Source: Silene latifolia (lineage: Eukaryota > Streptophyta > Magnoliopsida > Caryophyllales > Caryophyllaceae). From it: a DNA stretch of 64,000 bases. Shown here in pieces: positions 12,239 to 24,883 of the stretch. A program made the translations under genes and the position numbers. How positions within the stretch are numbered: position 1 is the stretch's first letter; every line of letters starts with the position of its first letter. Below the pieces are notes generated by a model, which worked only from the letters and a program-made list of their open reading frames with translations, was not told the origin of the DNA and did no database searches. The DNA lies in the NCBI RefSeq assembly GCF_048544455.1, contig NC_133537.1, forward strand, positions 306,875,738 through 306,939,737, read 5' to 3'.

Positions 12239-12652
12239 TAAACAATATTTATAAATTAATCAAAAACTGGGAAGTATAAAGTGCACACCCGGGTAAGCCA
12301 TATGGAGTAGTCTCTTCAGTGAGCTGTTCTAACAGTCCTCTAAGTGTGGCTACATACTGCATCATTATCCCTCAAGACATAAGTACCCATACAGAAGTGG
12401 CAATGATGTAACCGTATATGGAGATGTTATTAGAGAAAGAGAAGAGAGAGCGGGAATAAAGAGAAAGTTCTTCGAACTTCATAGCATATGCTAAGTAACA
12501 TATAGCATAAGTAGCACACTACTAAACGTTTCCAGTGTCCACACAACATCTCGAATATGAAAAGTAAGACATTAAGAGCAAAGAGGCAAAGGGGCAAAGA
12601 AAGTTCTATAAACTGCGCAACATAGGCTAATAAGCAAATACCATAAGTTGCA
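12239..12652. other. Unassigned sequence left of the nested copia element
   Basis: I recognise no gene or repeat here. It is the left flank of the copia insertion. Its last five bases (TTGCA) are duplicated at 24879-24883, so the pre-insertion sequence continued directly into 24884. Confidence 0.5.
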
Positions 12653-12959
12653 TGTGAAAATCTGTGATAAATAGCCATATTGATGATTGGAATTGCAGAA
12701 ATGTTGTGGTTTGTTTTGGAAACTGTATTGAATTATGTTAATGTTATTATCTTGCGGCTGCATACAAGGGGTACATTATATAGGACATGTAAATGACACA
12801 AAATGGCAGAAACCTAGGAGAATAAAGCCTGTAAAATGGGCCTGGAGAATTGGGCAATGATTATTTGCTACGTTAGATCAGGAGCCCTGAGTGAGTCATG
12901 CGACAGCTCTGCCTTGGTATGTCTAGGACCACTACTTCGTCCATTCATAGTATTCAACA
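12653..12959 (-). repeat. 3' LTR of the nested-host copia element
   Basis: 307 bp, near-identical to 24569-24878 and preceded on the minus strand by the polypurine tract. Confidence 0.92.
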
Positions 12960-13058
12960 TCCCCCCCCGGAAGCTGGAAGGTGTTTAAGCATTCCTAGCG
13001 TGTGAAGCAAGTACCAATGATGCTGTGAAGGCAGAATTTTGGTGAAGATATCAACAAT

Positions 13059-14155
13059 CTATTCAGCAGTGGTTAGATACTTCAGTTGGATGAGACCTTC
13101 AAGGATTTTCTCTGTAGTAAAATGACAATCAATCTCAATGTGTTTCATGCATTCATGGAACACCGGGTTTTTGGCTATATGATGGGCACTATGATTATCA
13201 CAGTGCAATGTGACAGGTTTTAAATTAGAGACACCCATTTCATCAAGCAGTCTTAGTATCCATGTGATTTCTGCAGAGGCTTGGGAAAGAGCTCTATATT
13301 CTGCCTCAGCTGAAGATTTGGAACTCTGCTTTTTGCTTTTCCAGCTGAGAGGAGACTGCTCTAATTGGATGAGCCAACCACTGATAGATCTGCGAGTGAT
13401 GGGGCATGCTGCCCAGTCAGAGTCAGCAAAAGCTTGGAGTGTAAGATGATTGGACCCCTTAAGCAAAATACCCTGATCAGGGGTACTTTGCAAATACCTC
13501 AAAACATGATGAGCAGCCTGAACATAAGAATGATTAGGAGCATGCATAAATTGGCTCAGAGTCTGGACAGGGAAGGACAGATCTGGTCTAGTGTGTGTCA
13601 AGAAATTGAGTTTCCCAATGATCATTCTGTAATATGTAGGATATTGACAGAGAGTCTTGTCATTAGAATCAAAATTTTAATTAACTAGCAAATGTGTAAC
13701 ATTGCTTCTTCCTTGTTGAATACCAGATTATTGTAAAAGTTCATTTGTGAACTTCTTTTGAGTTAGGATTATTTCCTCAGGCATGTAGCTTACTTCAATT
13801 CCAAGGAAATAATGCAACTTTCCCAAATCTTTAATGCCAACCAAATGTAGCATGTAAAACTTGTTTAAGAGCTTGAATATGGTTAGGATCAGACCCAGTG
13901 ACTATTATATCATCAACATAAATGCCAAGAATGGTGATATTATCCTTGTCTTTTCTGATAAACAAAGCGTAATCATTTTTTGACTGTTCATACTGATGGC
14001 TCTTAATGAAGTCACTTAGCTTAGAAAACCATTGCCTTGAAGCCTGTTTGAGCCCATACAGAGACTTCTTCAATTTGCAAACTTGATTGGTAGGATTAGG
14101 CATTCCTTCGGTAATTTCATGTATACTTATTCATTTAAATAACCATGGAGGAATG
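13059..14155 (-). pseudogene. Copia reverse transcriptase C-terminal half and RNase H
   Basis: Starts at the insertion junction with FLHGYLNE (one in-frame stop follows). It continues CKLKKSLYGLKQASRQWF and the catalytic YVDD in GIYVDDIIVTGSD (about 13900). After a frame-damaged part comes RNase H (13059-13625) with FADSDWAACPITRRSISGW, SSAEAEYRAL and the HCDNHSAHHIAKNP motif. All key acidic residues are visible but the frame is broken between 13626 and 13830. Confidence 0.9.
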
Positions 14156-15511
14156 TGTAACACCCCCATACTCCAAGTGCCTTACCAGGACCACTCAGGT
14201 ATAAGGATGCCACCATCTCGGTTACCCGAGGCATGATATTCATAAGACAATAACGAAACAACTTTAAAAGAAAATAAAGTTTAAAGTGATTACATAGCAA
14301 TACCAAACTGATAAAAAGAAATACAACTCTCAGACGGTCTACTGCTAAAACTATTAAAGCTATAAAACATCGTCCGACACAATGCGGAAGACTTCTAATC
14401 GCCACGTGATGACTCATCCCGCCTATCCCATACGCGTCATACCATACCGCTCAATAACCGATAGCTGCTCACCACCCCGAATGGATCACCACAGTTTTTA
14501 AAACATTTAAACGGGTCGAAGACTAATCACACAACTCAATATATCAACAATAAGATAAACAGACGATGCCTTAACCGTCACACACACACAATCACACCAA
14601 TCCCAACAAACTCAATCACCGATCGTCCACTGGACAGCCCTGCGATGGGGGACCGCACCGCACCCACCAAATCCCCGCTCCTCATAATGAGCGATAACCC
14701 CGTCCATTAATGTGCACATCCCCTTCCGTGGCGGGTTCCACGAAGGGCGAAACTAGGGCGTGAAGCCACTCCCGCAAGTGACCCCACTCGGCCGAGGACA
14801 CGCCTCGAGAACCCAGACAAACAATCACAATTAACAAACCGTCACAATACAATTACTATATTATTCAACCAACCACAACACATCAACAATCATCCCATTA
14901 TGGGACTAATACTGAGTAGGAAATCCTACCTGGAAAGCACAACAAATCGAGACGGTATCAACAATTTGTATCAAAAGGCTCTTCTACAAAACCTCCTCCT
15001 ATCAAACAAACACATAAACACTACCAAATCACAATCTACACAAAACCCCCAAATCCCCATATTAGGGTTTAACCAACTTAAAGGAAAAACAGAAAAAAAG
15101 GGTACATAGACCTTACCCCTCGACGCAAGGATCTCAACGGTATAACCAACGATGAAATCCGACACCTCTAGCTCCGGGATTTGCTAATGATGCGATGACA
15201 GACGAACTACGTAACTCCTTTTCTCCTCACTTAGGTTTTAGAAAAGATAAAAGAAACTAAGAAAAGTGACGGACAACCTTTTATACTTATCTCGCATCAT
15301 TTAACAAAACCCGACAAAACATCCTCAGAACCGGCTACTCGATCGAGTAGCTAAGGTACTCGATCGAGTGCCCCTTACTCGATCGAGTATCTTAGTTACT
15401 CGATCGAGTACCCAACAGTCGAAACTATTTTAAAACGCAACTCACCCTTACTCGACAGAGTAAGGCCTACTCGATAGAGTACCCAAAGACTCATAAATAC
15501 GGAGTATTACA
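14156..15511 (-). repeat. 3' LTR of the nested Tekay-like element
   Basis: 1356 bp. The palindrome array TACTCGATCGAGTA occupies 15335-15482, and a TATA box (AAGTATAAAAGG on minus, about 15278-15289) lies about 50 bp downstream of it. Confidence 0.9.
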
Positions 15512-18500
15512 GTCTTCCCTCCTTAAAAAGAACTTCGTCCCCGAAGTTCAACCCATACCCAAAAACAAACATACTAACTCGATCAAGACACAACAACCAA
15601 CTAAGAACTCAAAACAAAACCCCAACCGACCAAACATGAAACCATGAACGCTTAACACCAACTCCACCAACTAACTTAACTCCACAACATGTCTCACGAT
15701 ATCGTATCACCTACATCATATTCTCTCTCGACACCAACTCCGAACACCACCAACTACTATCCTCTAACGCTGCTAGCTCCATACTATCATCCATTATCAA
15801 ATCCAAAATCAAGACACTCATAGACATCAAACGAAATGTTACATTCTACCACCCTTAAAAGGAACTTCGTCCTCGAAGTTTACTAACACTCATAAACATC
15901 ATCATCCAATCACAACACCGGTGAAATATTCTCACACTCCTAAACATCGAACTACTACAAGCACGGTCATGACCTTTAACAAAATTAACCACAACACGAA
16001 TCAACCTTTTATTCGACATCAAGATTCAAACTTCCAAATATATTACCATATGCACACCCATCAAAATCTCTTTTATCGCATCCTACTCCTCTTAAGATAA
16101 ATGTTACGTCCGCGTAACTCGCTAATACTAAATCCTAGATATATCTTTTCATTATCCTCATCACCACCGCATGTCAAAGATAACCACCTATAATCTAAAC
16201 ACTCGCCATGGACATATCCAAGGCTCTCTTACTTAAACAACTCTCATACTTCACTTCACTCGTCACACCACCTAACTTATACCACAAAATCCTTAGCTTA
16301 ACCCAAAGCTTCACTTGTTCCCTATTACCGCAACATGACACACCTCTCTATATAAACTATCTAAAATGCTTATCGGCAAAAGCATAACTCACGATCTACA
16401 CTTGTTACGTACACTCACACTAGATCCTCAAGTTCCTTTCTTTCATTACTGCAAGACTTATACATAACTTAACACGACACTTATTATTCAACACCCTACA
16501 CTCACTGTCTCAACAAAGGATTATGAACTACCTGCATATATCAGATCATTACCACACATGTTCTACGAATCACTTGCCATGACTATGACTACCGATGCCT
16601 CATCTTAAAACAAGATCAAAATTATTGTAACAATTTCTCACAACTGTGTCCCATCAACACAATGTCACTATACCATGACAACAACGAAAACATGTACAAC
16701 TCTCTTTCATATCATACTCTACCCTCATTACAAAACTTAACTGGTAAGAAATATCGATAACAAAACAATCGTCTATCTCGTACAAACCGAAACTCACAGA
16801 AGCAACATCAAACAAAACAACAATCTATGTATGATCGGTATGTACTTTGAAACTCGAATCATAATCATCCCGCCTACTCCACCACAACCGGTGACGGCAT
16901 CACAACACCGCCACAAACAACCACACCGGGCAGATGCGAAAATACCCGCATCACAACACTAAATACCGTGCCCGGATCACCACCCGAGGCACCACAACCG
17001 CACCGATAGACATCACAACTTACTCAAACCCATAAACACCGACTCAAAGATAACTTCTCAGACAAGAAAAACTTACTCAAATCCACTTCATTAAATCACA
17101 ACGCAACATATTATATGGATAAACAGATAAGCACCTCATGAACATCATCTCTACCATTTCACGGAATACACATGTGTTATCAATACACATAAAATTATAA
17201 CTAGCCATGCCAAATCAATCAAATTATTACCTTTTTAGCCTCATTCCATCAGATTGTCGTACCCTACATATATCACAAATATTCATATAACATCTTTATA
17301 ACTATCACACCATACCGCTTCTCGTGAGGTCAGAACCTCACACAAACATTTATACACATCATAGACCCATAATCACATCCAACTAGTCAATCCTGATCAC
17401 GTAAGTTACCACTCGATAAAGGTTACCTGTCGCCCGAGCTTAACTCATATGCCCCTCATAACATATTTTCCCATTCGCATAACCATCACCTCATGCCATA
17501 CCATTAATATTCAACCACTAGCGCCGCCTCGTATAACCACATCTTATATTCCTTTACAACCATACATATCAATCCGGCCTTTGTAAAATCAACCTCTCTA
17601 GGATCTTTGTCTTTCTTATCTATCATCACCCTTAACCACTAGTGACAACACCACAATACCACCACTGCTCGTATATCAAACCTCTTACACTCGTATCAAA
17701 ACAACACGGTTTTTCTCCTATCTTTGGTTAACATCCCCAAATAAAGAACATCAAACCCATCAACAAAATTACCTCAACATTATTCCCAATACTATCTTAA
17801 TTGTATCGTCATCTAACTTTCCACCAAAAATCTCATATCGTGTAAATACTCCACCAACTCCTACTCCCTTAATTCCTCGAAACTCATTATTAATCATGTT
17901 GTCCTGAAGCTCCCATATAACCATTAACTAACATCCTCATGATAATATCACACATTTCGATGATTCCTTACCTTTATATCACATAACTCCGGTGAAAATT
18001 TTCTCAGCTTACTTTTATCCTTCTTTTCTCTTTATACTCAACAATTCCATTTAATATCTCAACTCCTTATTACTTCTACCTAACCCTTTAGTGCTCCAAT
18101 TACCTTCTCATTCCGCCAAAGCTCAAATCCCATTATTTCATGTCGATATCATCTCACTCTTTCTTACCATGGATCTTCTCTTATTATGCTATCGCTCACA
18201 CTTGTCACTAACCTATCCATAAAATCAACGTTCACTGTTTAAACAACTTCATTTCATGCCGTTAAATGCCCAAAGAAATCACACGTAGTTTCACCTCTTA
18301 ATAAACCAAATCTCCCAAACTCACTCACTGTCTACAAATCCACCTCGCAACATGTCTCCATAAAGTTCACTATATACTACTCTTCTCAACCCCTTTAAAA
18401 CGAACTTTCACTGTGTATATTCTTAACCCACACGACTCCTAACCATCTCACTCCATAATTCTTTACACATCTCAAGTTGCCACTATCCAAACCTTCCTTT

Positions 18501-19915
18501 CAATATTTTCATTCTCACGTTCCTTAGACCCACATCATCCCTTGCCCACTTTCACTTACTTTTACATCACTCAATTTCGCGAACAAATCACTCACCACGT
18601 CTCACCAAAACTTGCACCATGCCTCAATCAGCTCATCAATATTCTTTTTCTTTTTCCACTTCTCAGCACAACCACATAAGATTGGGTAACTTACGTATCA
18701 AGACCAACTTACATGTAAAACAATGCATGAAGAAGTAAAATAACAACTTTGAATTAAACATAATATGCAACGAATGTCAAAAGATAAGCATATGACCCAA
18801 AACAGGGATCACTAGATCGAGTACGAGCCACTCGATCGAGTAAGTGACTTACTCGATCGAGTAAGTGAAGATCAGAAGCACGTAAAACAAATCACCGGGG
18901 CTACTCGATCGAGTAGCTAAGGTACTCGATCGAGTGCCCTCCTTACTCGATCGAGTACCAAGGATACTCGATCGAGTACCTCAATTCTCAAGACTGTCCA
19001 GTTTTCAGAAACAGTCATAACTCACTCATTTCTTGGTCGTTTTGGGCGTGTGACCTATCGTTAGAATCGTAAAAGGACAAGCTATCACCTCCAATTGGAA
19101 TCACATCAAAATCATTTATGAATCTCAAGTTATAACAGTTTAAAGACAACCTCTTTATAATCGAAAAAAACACAACTACTTGATTTTACTTCCAAACAAC
19201 TTAAACAACAACCAAGCAAACAAAACCAGTCCAAAACTCATAAAACCAGTATTCATAATCATATGTTACTATTTTCAAAAATTAAGCAACAACATCCATC
19301 ATGCACATATATTATTTAACTCATTAGTCATGTACTAACCGCATACTTTAAATTTTATAACTTTTCGTAACACAACATTCTCATACATTACAAATCCTAT
19401 TTCCATGTTACTAATACAACAACATTACAAATACACTTCGTCACTTAAACATATTCATAATCACAAAATTCATATTCTCATGCAATTGCTACCCCATCTT
19501 TTCCAATCAATTCATCCATTTCCAACACATTACTCATCATTCTCATACACTTTTCTAACAATTCCAACCAACATGGTAAACCAACTATCATGCAACATAC
19601 TTTCAATCAACAACATACGAAATCACATTATCACCATCTTTTCTACACATTCCTCATTCTCCACATACATACATCCACTGATTCATGCCACACATCACCA
19701 TATAGGTACACCATTCACAGGATAAACACATAGCGATCCCGACTCATATCCCATGGTGACCGGTTCAAAATTGTAGGGCGAGTTAGCGACTTTAGGACGT
19801 CTCCCAAGTCTTTGCATTAGCTCCTACAACCTTTACCCCGGGTTCATTTTAATTGACTCCCTATATTCATTGGGTTCATTGGTTACGAGTTTCGGGATCG
19901 TCGCTCGATACCATT
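15512..19915. other. Non-coding, G-poor internal region of the Tekay-like LARD
   Basis: 4.4 kb without a supportable ORF; the only longer open frame (19405-19725 +) is low-complexity His/Ser/Thr-rich and antisense. Over most of its length the plus strand is rich in A and C and poor in G. It holds a second polypurine-like module (15840-15880) and a second CTCGATCGAG array (18809-18980). Confidence 0.7.
15840..15880 (-). other. Second polypurine-tract module in the LARD
   Basis: The minus strand reads CTTCGAGGACGAAGTTCC then a purine-rich run, AAGGGTGGTAGAATGT, closely resembling the true pre-LTR module at 15512-15545. No LTR follows it, so it is a duplicate or a remnant of an earlier boundary. 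Confidence 0.5.
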
Positions 19916-21272
19916 TGTAACACCCCCATACTCCAAGTGCCTTACCAGGACCACTCAGGTATAAGGATGCCACCATCTCGGTTACCCGAGGCATGATATT
20001 CATAAGACAATAACGAAACAACTTTAAAAGAAAATAAAGTTTAAAGTGATTACATAGCAATACCAAACTGATAAAAAGAAATACAACTCTCGAGACGGTC
20101 TCTTCGCTAAAACTATTAAAGCTATAAAACATCGTCTCGACACATGGAAGACTTCTAATCGCGCCACGTGATGACTCATCCGGCTATCCCATACGCGTCA
20201 TACCATACCGCTCAATAACCGCTCACCACTCCCGAATGGATCACCACGAGTTTTAAAACATTTAAACGGGGTCGATACTAATCACACAACTCAATATATC
20301 AACAATAAGATAAACAGATGCCTTAACCGTCACACACACACAATCACACCAATCCCAACAAACTCAATCACCGATCGTCCACCTGGACCAGCCGCGCGTG
20401 GGGGACCGCAGCCGTACCCACCAAATCCCCGCTCCTCATAATGAGCGATAACCCTGTCCATTAATGTGCACATCCCCTTCCGTGGCGGGTTCCACGAAGG
20501 GCGAAACTAGGGCGTGAAGCCACTCCCGCAAGTGACCCCACTCAGCCGAGGACACGCCTCGAGAACCAGAGACAAACAATCACAATTAACAAACCGTCAC
20601 AATACAATTACTATATTATTCAACCAACCACAACACATCAACAATCATCCCATTATGGGACTAATACTGAGTAGGAAATCCTACCTGGAAAGCACAACAG
20701 TCAGACGGTATCACAAATTTGTATCAAAAAGGCTCTTCAACAAAACCTCCTCCTATCAAACAAACACATAAACACTACCAAATCACAATCTACACAAAAC
20801 CCCCAAATCCCCATATTAGGGTTTAACCAACTTAAAGGAAAAACAGTAAAAAGGGTACATAGACCTTACCCTCGACGCAAGGATCTCAACGGTATAACCA
20901 ACGATGAAATCCGACACCTCTAGCTCCGGGATTTGCTAATGATGCGATGACAGCGAATTTAACTACGTAACTCCTTTTCTCCTCACTTAGGTTTTAGAAA
21001 AGATAAAAGAAACTAAGAAAAGTGACGGACAACCTTTTATACTTATCTCGCATCATTTAACAAAACCCGACAAAACATCCCCCATAAACCGGCTACTCGA
21101 TCGAGTAGCTAAGGTACTCGATCGAGTGCCCCCTTACTCGATCGAGTATCTTAGTTACTCGATCGAGTACCCAACAGGTCAGAAACTATTTTAAAACGCA
21201 ACTCACCCTTATTCGACAGAGTAAGGCCTACTCGATAGAGTACCCAAAGACTCATAAATACGGAGTATTACA
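19916..21272 (-). repeat. 5' LTR of the nested Tekay-like element
   Basis: 1357 bp copy of 14156-15511 with the same TATA (about 21031-21045) and palindrome array (21093-21243). It adjoins the primer site. Confidence 0.9.
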
Positions 21273-21521
21273 TAATGTGTTATTGACATCCATTTGAAAT
21301 ATACTCCAACCACTGTGAGCAGCAACATAAACTAAGGCTCTAATTGTTGTCATCTTCACAACTGGATAAAATGTCTCCTGATAATAAATTCCAGACCTTT
21401 GGTTGCACCCTCGAATCACAACCCTAGCCTTGTATCTTTCCAAAGTTCCCTCAGAATTTAACTTGACCTTATATACCCATTTAAAGGAGATAGCCTTTCG
21501 TCCTTTTGGTAAATCAATCAA
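21273..21521 (-). pseudogene. Copia reverse transcriptase, N-terminal half (split)
   Basis: Contains FKWVYKVKLNSEGTLERYKA and the FQMDVNNT motif. The reading runs into the LTR of the nested element exactly where NAFLHG should continue. The other half is at 13831-14155, giving an internal check on the nesting. Confidence 0.9.
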
Positions 21522-21647
21522 TTCTCATGTGCCATTGTCTTGGAGAGCCTTAATCTCTTGCTTCATAGATTTTACCCAGTGCTCATCATTAGAGGTCTCT
21601 TGATAGCTAGATGGCTCAGAATAGGAGGTCATGTAGTTGATTTTGTG

Positions 21648-23128
21648 TTAGGAAGATGTTGGAAGAGCACTGAACTTGACAAGATTGCACCAGTGAGTTT
21701 GACAAGAAGCAAAGTGAGTGGAGTGTGGTAATTCCACAGCATAATCATTGAGGTATGAGGGAAGTCTTCTGACTCTACCTGTGGCAGAGGTAGACACTGG
21801 TAGGGCAGTAGCATCACTGTCAACCAGTTCTGAACTGTGGCTTTCTTCAGGTGTGGTTGCTGGTGTAGGATCAGGCATCAGACCTTCAATATCTTCTGTT
21901 AAGATATCCTCATCATTATACGCATTATTGTTCCCAAATAAAATGGGATTTGTCACGCCTTGTGGGGTAGATGGCATGCTATCTTGATCAAAATGCTTAG
22001 ACAGATTTGTTGTATGGAAAGGGAAAACATTTTCATGGAAAGTTACATCTCTATTGTGAAATATTCTCTGTGTCTCCAAGTCCAATACAGTGTAAGCCTT
22101 CTTACCATTGGGATAACCAAGAAAAACACAGGATGTTGCTCTTGGTTGGAACTTATCCCTTACCTTTTTTGAGGTAGCCACAAAACATAAGCATCCAAAA
22201 CATCTCAGATGATCATAAGAAGGTGTTTCCTTGTATAGAATCTCAAGGGGTGCTTTGTTGTGTAGAACAGATAAGGGAATTCTATTAATAAGGTATGTTG
22301 CAGTCAAGAGACACTCTCGATCCCCAGTATTTGACATGAAGGTTAGCTTGAAACAATAGACTTCTGGCAGTCTCAAGGAGGTGTTTATGTTTCCTCTCAA
22401 CCACCCTATTTTGTTGAGGGGCGTCAAACACAAGACGTTTGATGTGCAATGCCTTTAGATTCATAATATGCCAGTGCCTGAGTGTCACCAAATTCATAAC
22501 CATTGTCACTTCTAATAGTTTTTACATGTGCCCGAAATTGGTTTTCTACGTAGGTGATAAATGTTTTAAGCATAGGTAGTGCATTACTTTTATGGGCAAG
22601 GAGGTGAGTCCATGTTGTTATAGAAAAATCATCAACAATGGTGAGAAAAAAACGATAACCAAAATGCGTAGGGGTATGGTATGGTCCCCATTAGTCAACA
22701 TGAAGTAATTCAAAAATGCTTTTGGAATTAGAATTGCTGTTTGGAAATGGCTTTCTATGGAGCCTTGCTTTAGGACAAATTTGACAAATAAAAGAAGTTT
22801 GCTGCTTATAATCTTTTATTACAGGCAAAAACTTTACTTTAGGAAAAGGAACATGGCCTAATCTACAATGCCATCTATCTAAGAAAACAAAAGCATTGGC
22901 AGCAGCAGCACATGTCTGGTTTTGATTTTGGGTTGAAGCAGCAACTTTGGTGTTGTTTGTGGGCTTGGAATCAGCAAAATATAGGCCATTTCTTTGTCTA
23001 CCAAAGTGCAAGAATTTGATCATGGATAGAACCTGTATGAAGCAATGGTTAGGAGTGAAGATAATGGATGTGTTAAGATCTTTTGTCAGTTGACTGATGG
23101 ATAAGAGGTTGAATTGGAAATCAGGCAC
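21648..23128 (-). pseudogene. Copia GAG-pre-integrase and integrase
   Basis: The pre-integrase zinc region (WHCRLGHVPFPKVKF and CQICPKARLHRKPF at about 22750-22870) leads into the integrase core, frame-shifted near 22500-22690. The segment at 21648-22433 has the [20 protein letters not shown] region and the C-terminal [15 protein letters not shown] stretch typical of plant copia integrases. The frame breaks mean it is inactive. Confidence 0.85.
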
Positions 23129-23246
23129 CTATAAAACATTATTTAAAGTGATATTTGGTGTAAATTTAATGACACCAACACCAGCAACCTGAATCTTAGT
23201 TCAATTGAAAATGGTGATATGGCATGACTCTTTTAATTTAATGTAT

Positions 23247-24428
23247 CTATGAAAAAACTGCAAGTTTTTGTGTCATGTGACTAGAAGCCCCACTATCAAC
23301 AATCCATTCATATTTCAAAGGATTGTCAGGGTTTTGAGAACTACCTGCCATCATAACAAGTTCAGAGTTGGAAGATTTGAGATTAAATTTGCTCAGATCC
23401 TGTAGAATTTGATCATATTCCGCATTACCCTGACTACCAGAAGACTCTCCATGTTCTAATTGCTTGCTGACAGCAGCAGTAGCATCTGCAACCACCCTTC
23501 TGTTTCCCCTCAGTTCTGGGTGCAGGATATAACACCTTGAATCACTGTGGCCATCCATATTGCAGTGGGTGCAATGGTAGTTGTTCCTTCTGAACGGGAC
23601 CTCATTCTTGTTGTTTAGATTCTTGTTGGCAGAGTTCACATTTCCCTTGTTGTTGTCATTCTTGAATCCAATATTTCTGTTGTTGGAAGAGTTTTTGTTG
23701 GTACTGTTCCATCCCCTAGTGGCCATAGTAGAAGCTTCTAGGTTCAGGACATTTTGAAAACAAATCTCCCTCTGCTTTTCTTCTTAAATTAAAAGAGAGT
23801 AAACTCCATTAATGTTTGGAACAGGTTCAAACATTAGGATTTGCCCTCTTATAGCATTATAACTGTCATTGAGTCCCATCAGGAATTTTATAACCCTTCG
23901 ATCTTCTTCGTACTTGATAATGGTTTTGTAAGCTCCACAGGTGCACCCACACGTACACTTAGGCATGGCCCAAATGTTCCTTATTACCTCCCAGTATTTT
24001 TTGAGATTGGTGAAGTAGGTTGAAATCGAGTCAGAACCTTGGGATATTTAGTTTAAGCTATCTTGCACTTGATATAGCCTTGCACCATTATATTGTTCAA
24101 ATCTCTCCTCTAGTTCTTCCCATATACCCTTTGCAGTCTCAGTGAAAAGGACACTAGCCTTAATCTCTTCAGACACACTACCAAAAATCCATGAGATGAC
24201 TATGTCATTGCATCTATCCCACTGCCTTATCTTAACAACATCAGTAATGGGCCTAACCAGATCCCCATTTATAAAACCAGTTTTATTTTTGGCAGAAAGG
24301 GAGATGAGCATGGATCTCTTACAGGAACTATAGTCATCACCATTGAAAGGGGTAGTAACCAGGGACAATACATTAGTATCATCAGGATGGACAAAAAATG
24401 GGTTGGACATTGGATCTTTATCAGTCAT
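23247..24428 (-). pseudogene. Copia gag with zinc knuckle and protease start
   Basis: Gag starts MTDKDPMSNPFFVHPDD at 24428, the usual N-terminus of this copia gag family (FNGDDYSSCKRSM, then LSAKNKTGFINGDLV). A stop at about 24048 and a frame change near 23784 break it. The third segment holds the CCHC knuckle CTHCNMDGHSDSRC (about 23560) that binds RNA. It then enters the protease motif WIVDSGASSHMT (about 23270), whose catalytic Asp is retained. It is not translatable as one polyprotein. Confidence 0.85.
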
Positions 24429-24568
24429 TTTAGAGACGACAAACAAACAAAGCAAGAAACTTTTTCAACAGAAAAGAAAAAATAGCAGAAAAACAACAAA
24501 GAACGAGATAAATAGAAATCACCTAGACAACTTAATGAAGAGACGGATTTTAACCCGATTTGATACCA

Positions 24569-24878
24569 TGTGAAAATCTGTGATAAATAGCCATATTGAT
24601 GATTGGAATTGCAGAATAAATGTTGTGGTTTGTTTTGGAAATTGTATTGATTGATGTTAATGTTATTATCTTGCGGCTGCATACAAGGGGTACATTATAT
24701 AGAACATGTAGATGACACACAATGGCAGAAACCTAGGAGAATAAAGCCTGTACAATGGGCCTGGAGAATTGGGCACTGATTATTTGCTACATTGGATCAG
24801 GAGCCCTGAGTGGGTCATGCGACAGTTGTGCCTTGGTGTGTCTATGACCACTACTTCGTCCAGTCATAGTATTCAACA
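24569..24878 (-). repeat. 5' LTR of the nested-host copia element
   Basis: 310 bp, directly adjacent to the primer binding site at 24554-24568. It is followed outward by TSD TTGCA. Confidence 0.92.
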
Positions 24879-24883
24879 TTGCA

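Larger units (their letters stand above)
14156..21272 (-). mobile_element. Non-autonomous Tekay-like gypsy element (LARD) nested in copia
   Basis: LTRs at 14156-15511 and 19916-21272 (1356 and 1357 bp; minus-strand ends TGTAATACTC...GGTGTTACA) flank 4.4 kb of non-coding DNA. The 5-bp flanks are GAATG and TAATG, a target duplication with one mismatch, lying inside the copia RT. The primer site, next to the 5' LTR at 19903-19913, reads TGGTATCGAGC, a decayed initiator-Met site. Just inside the 3' LTR is the GACGAAGTTCTTTTTAAGGA motif with the purine tract (15512-15545). No gag or pol is detectable. The LTRs are similar enough to suggest a fairly recent insertion, younger than the copia host. 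Confidence 0.88.
12653..24878 (-). mobile_element. Ty1/copia element with a nested gypsy insertion, TSD TTGCA
   Basis: LTRs at 12653-12959 and 24569-24878 (about 308 bp) share TGTTGAATAC...TTTTCACA ends on the minus strand. A perfect 5-bp duplication TTGCA flanks the element. The primer site TGGTATCAAATCGGG (24554-24568) matches initiator-Met-type priming with changes. A run of eight C on the plus strand at 12961-12968 is the polypurine tract. Coding pieces follow gag, protease, integrase, RT, RNase H order on the minus strand, which is copia order. The 7.1 kb insertion at 14156-21272 splits RT within the motif NAFLHG. Removing it leaves about 5.1 kb, a normal copia length. Frames are broken by several stops and shifts. 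Confidence 0.93.

Noticed and set aside
14127-14417. Minus-strand hydrophobic ORF repeated at 19833-20132
   Set aside because: It is the identical LTR end of the nested element in both copies; not a gene.
15335-15482. Regularly spaced CTCGATCGAG palindromes as a CRISPR-like array
   Set aside because: Eukaryotic LTR context, spacers similar to each other and only 6-20 bp, and the array is duplicated in both LTRs. It is a promoter-proximal repeat.
19405-19725. 106-codon plus-strand ORF rich in His, Ser and Thr
   Set aside because: Antisense inside the G-poor LARD interior. Composition alone explains the absence of stops (few G), and there is no domain.
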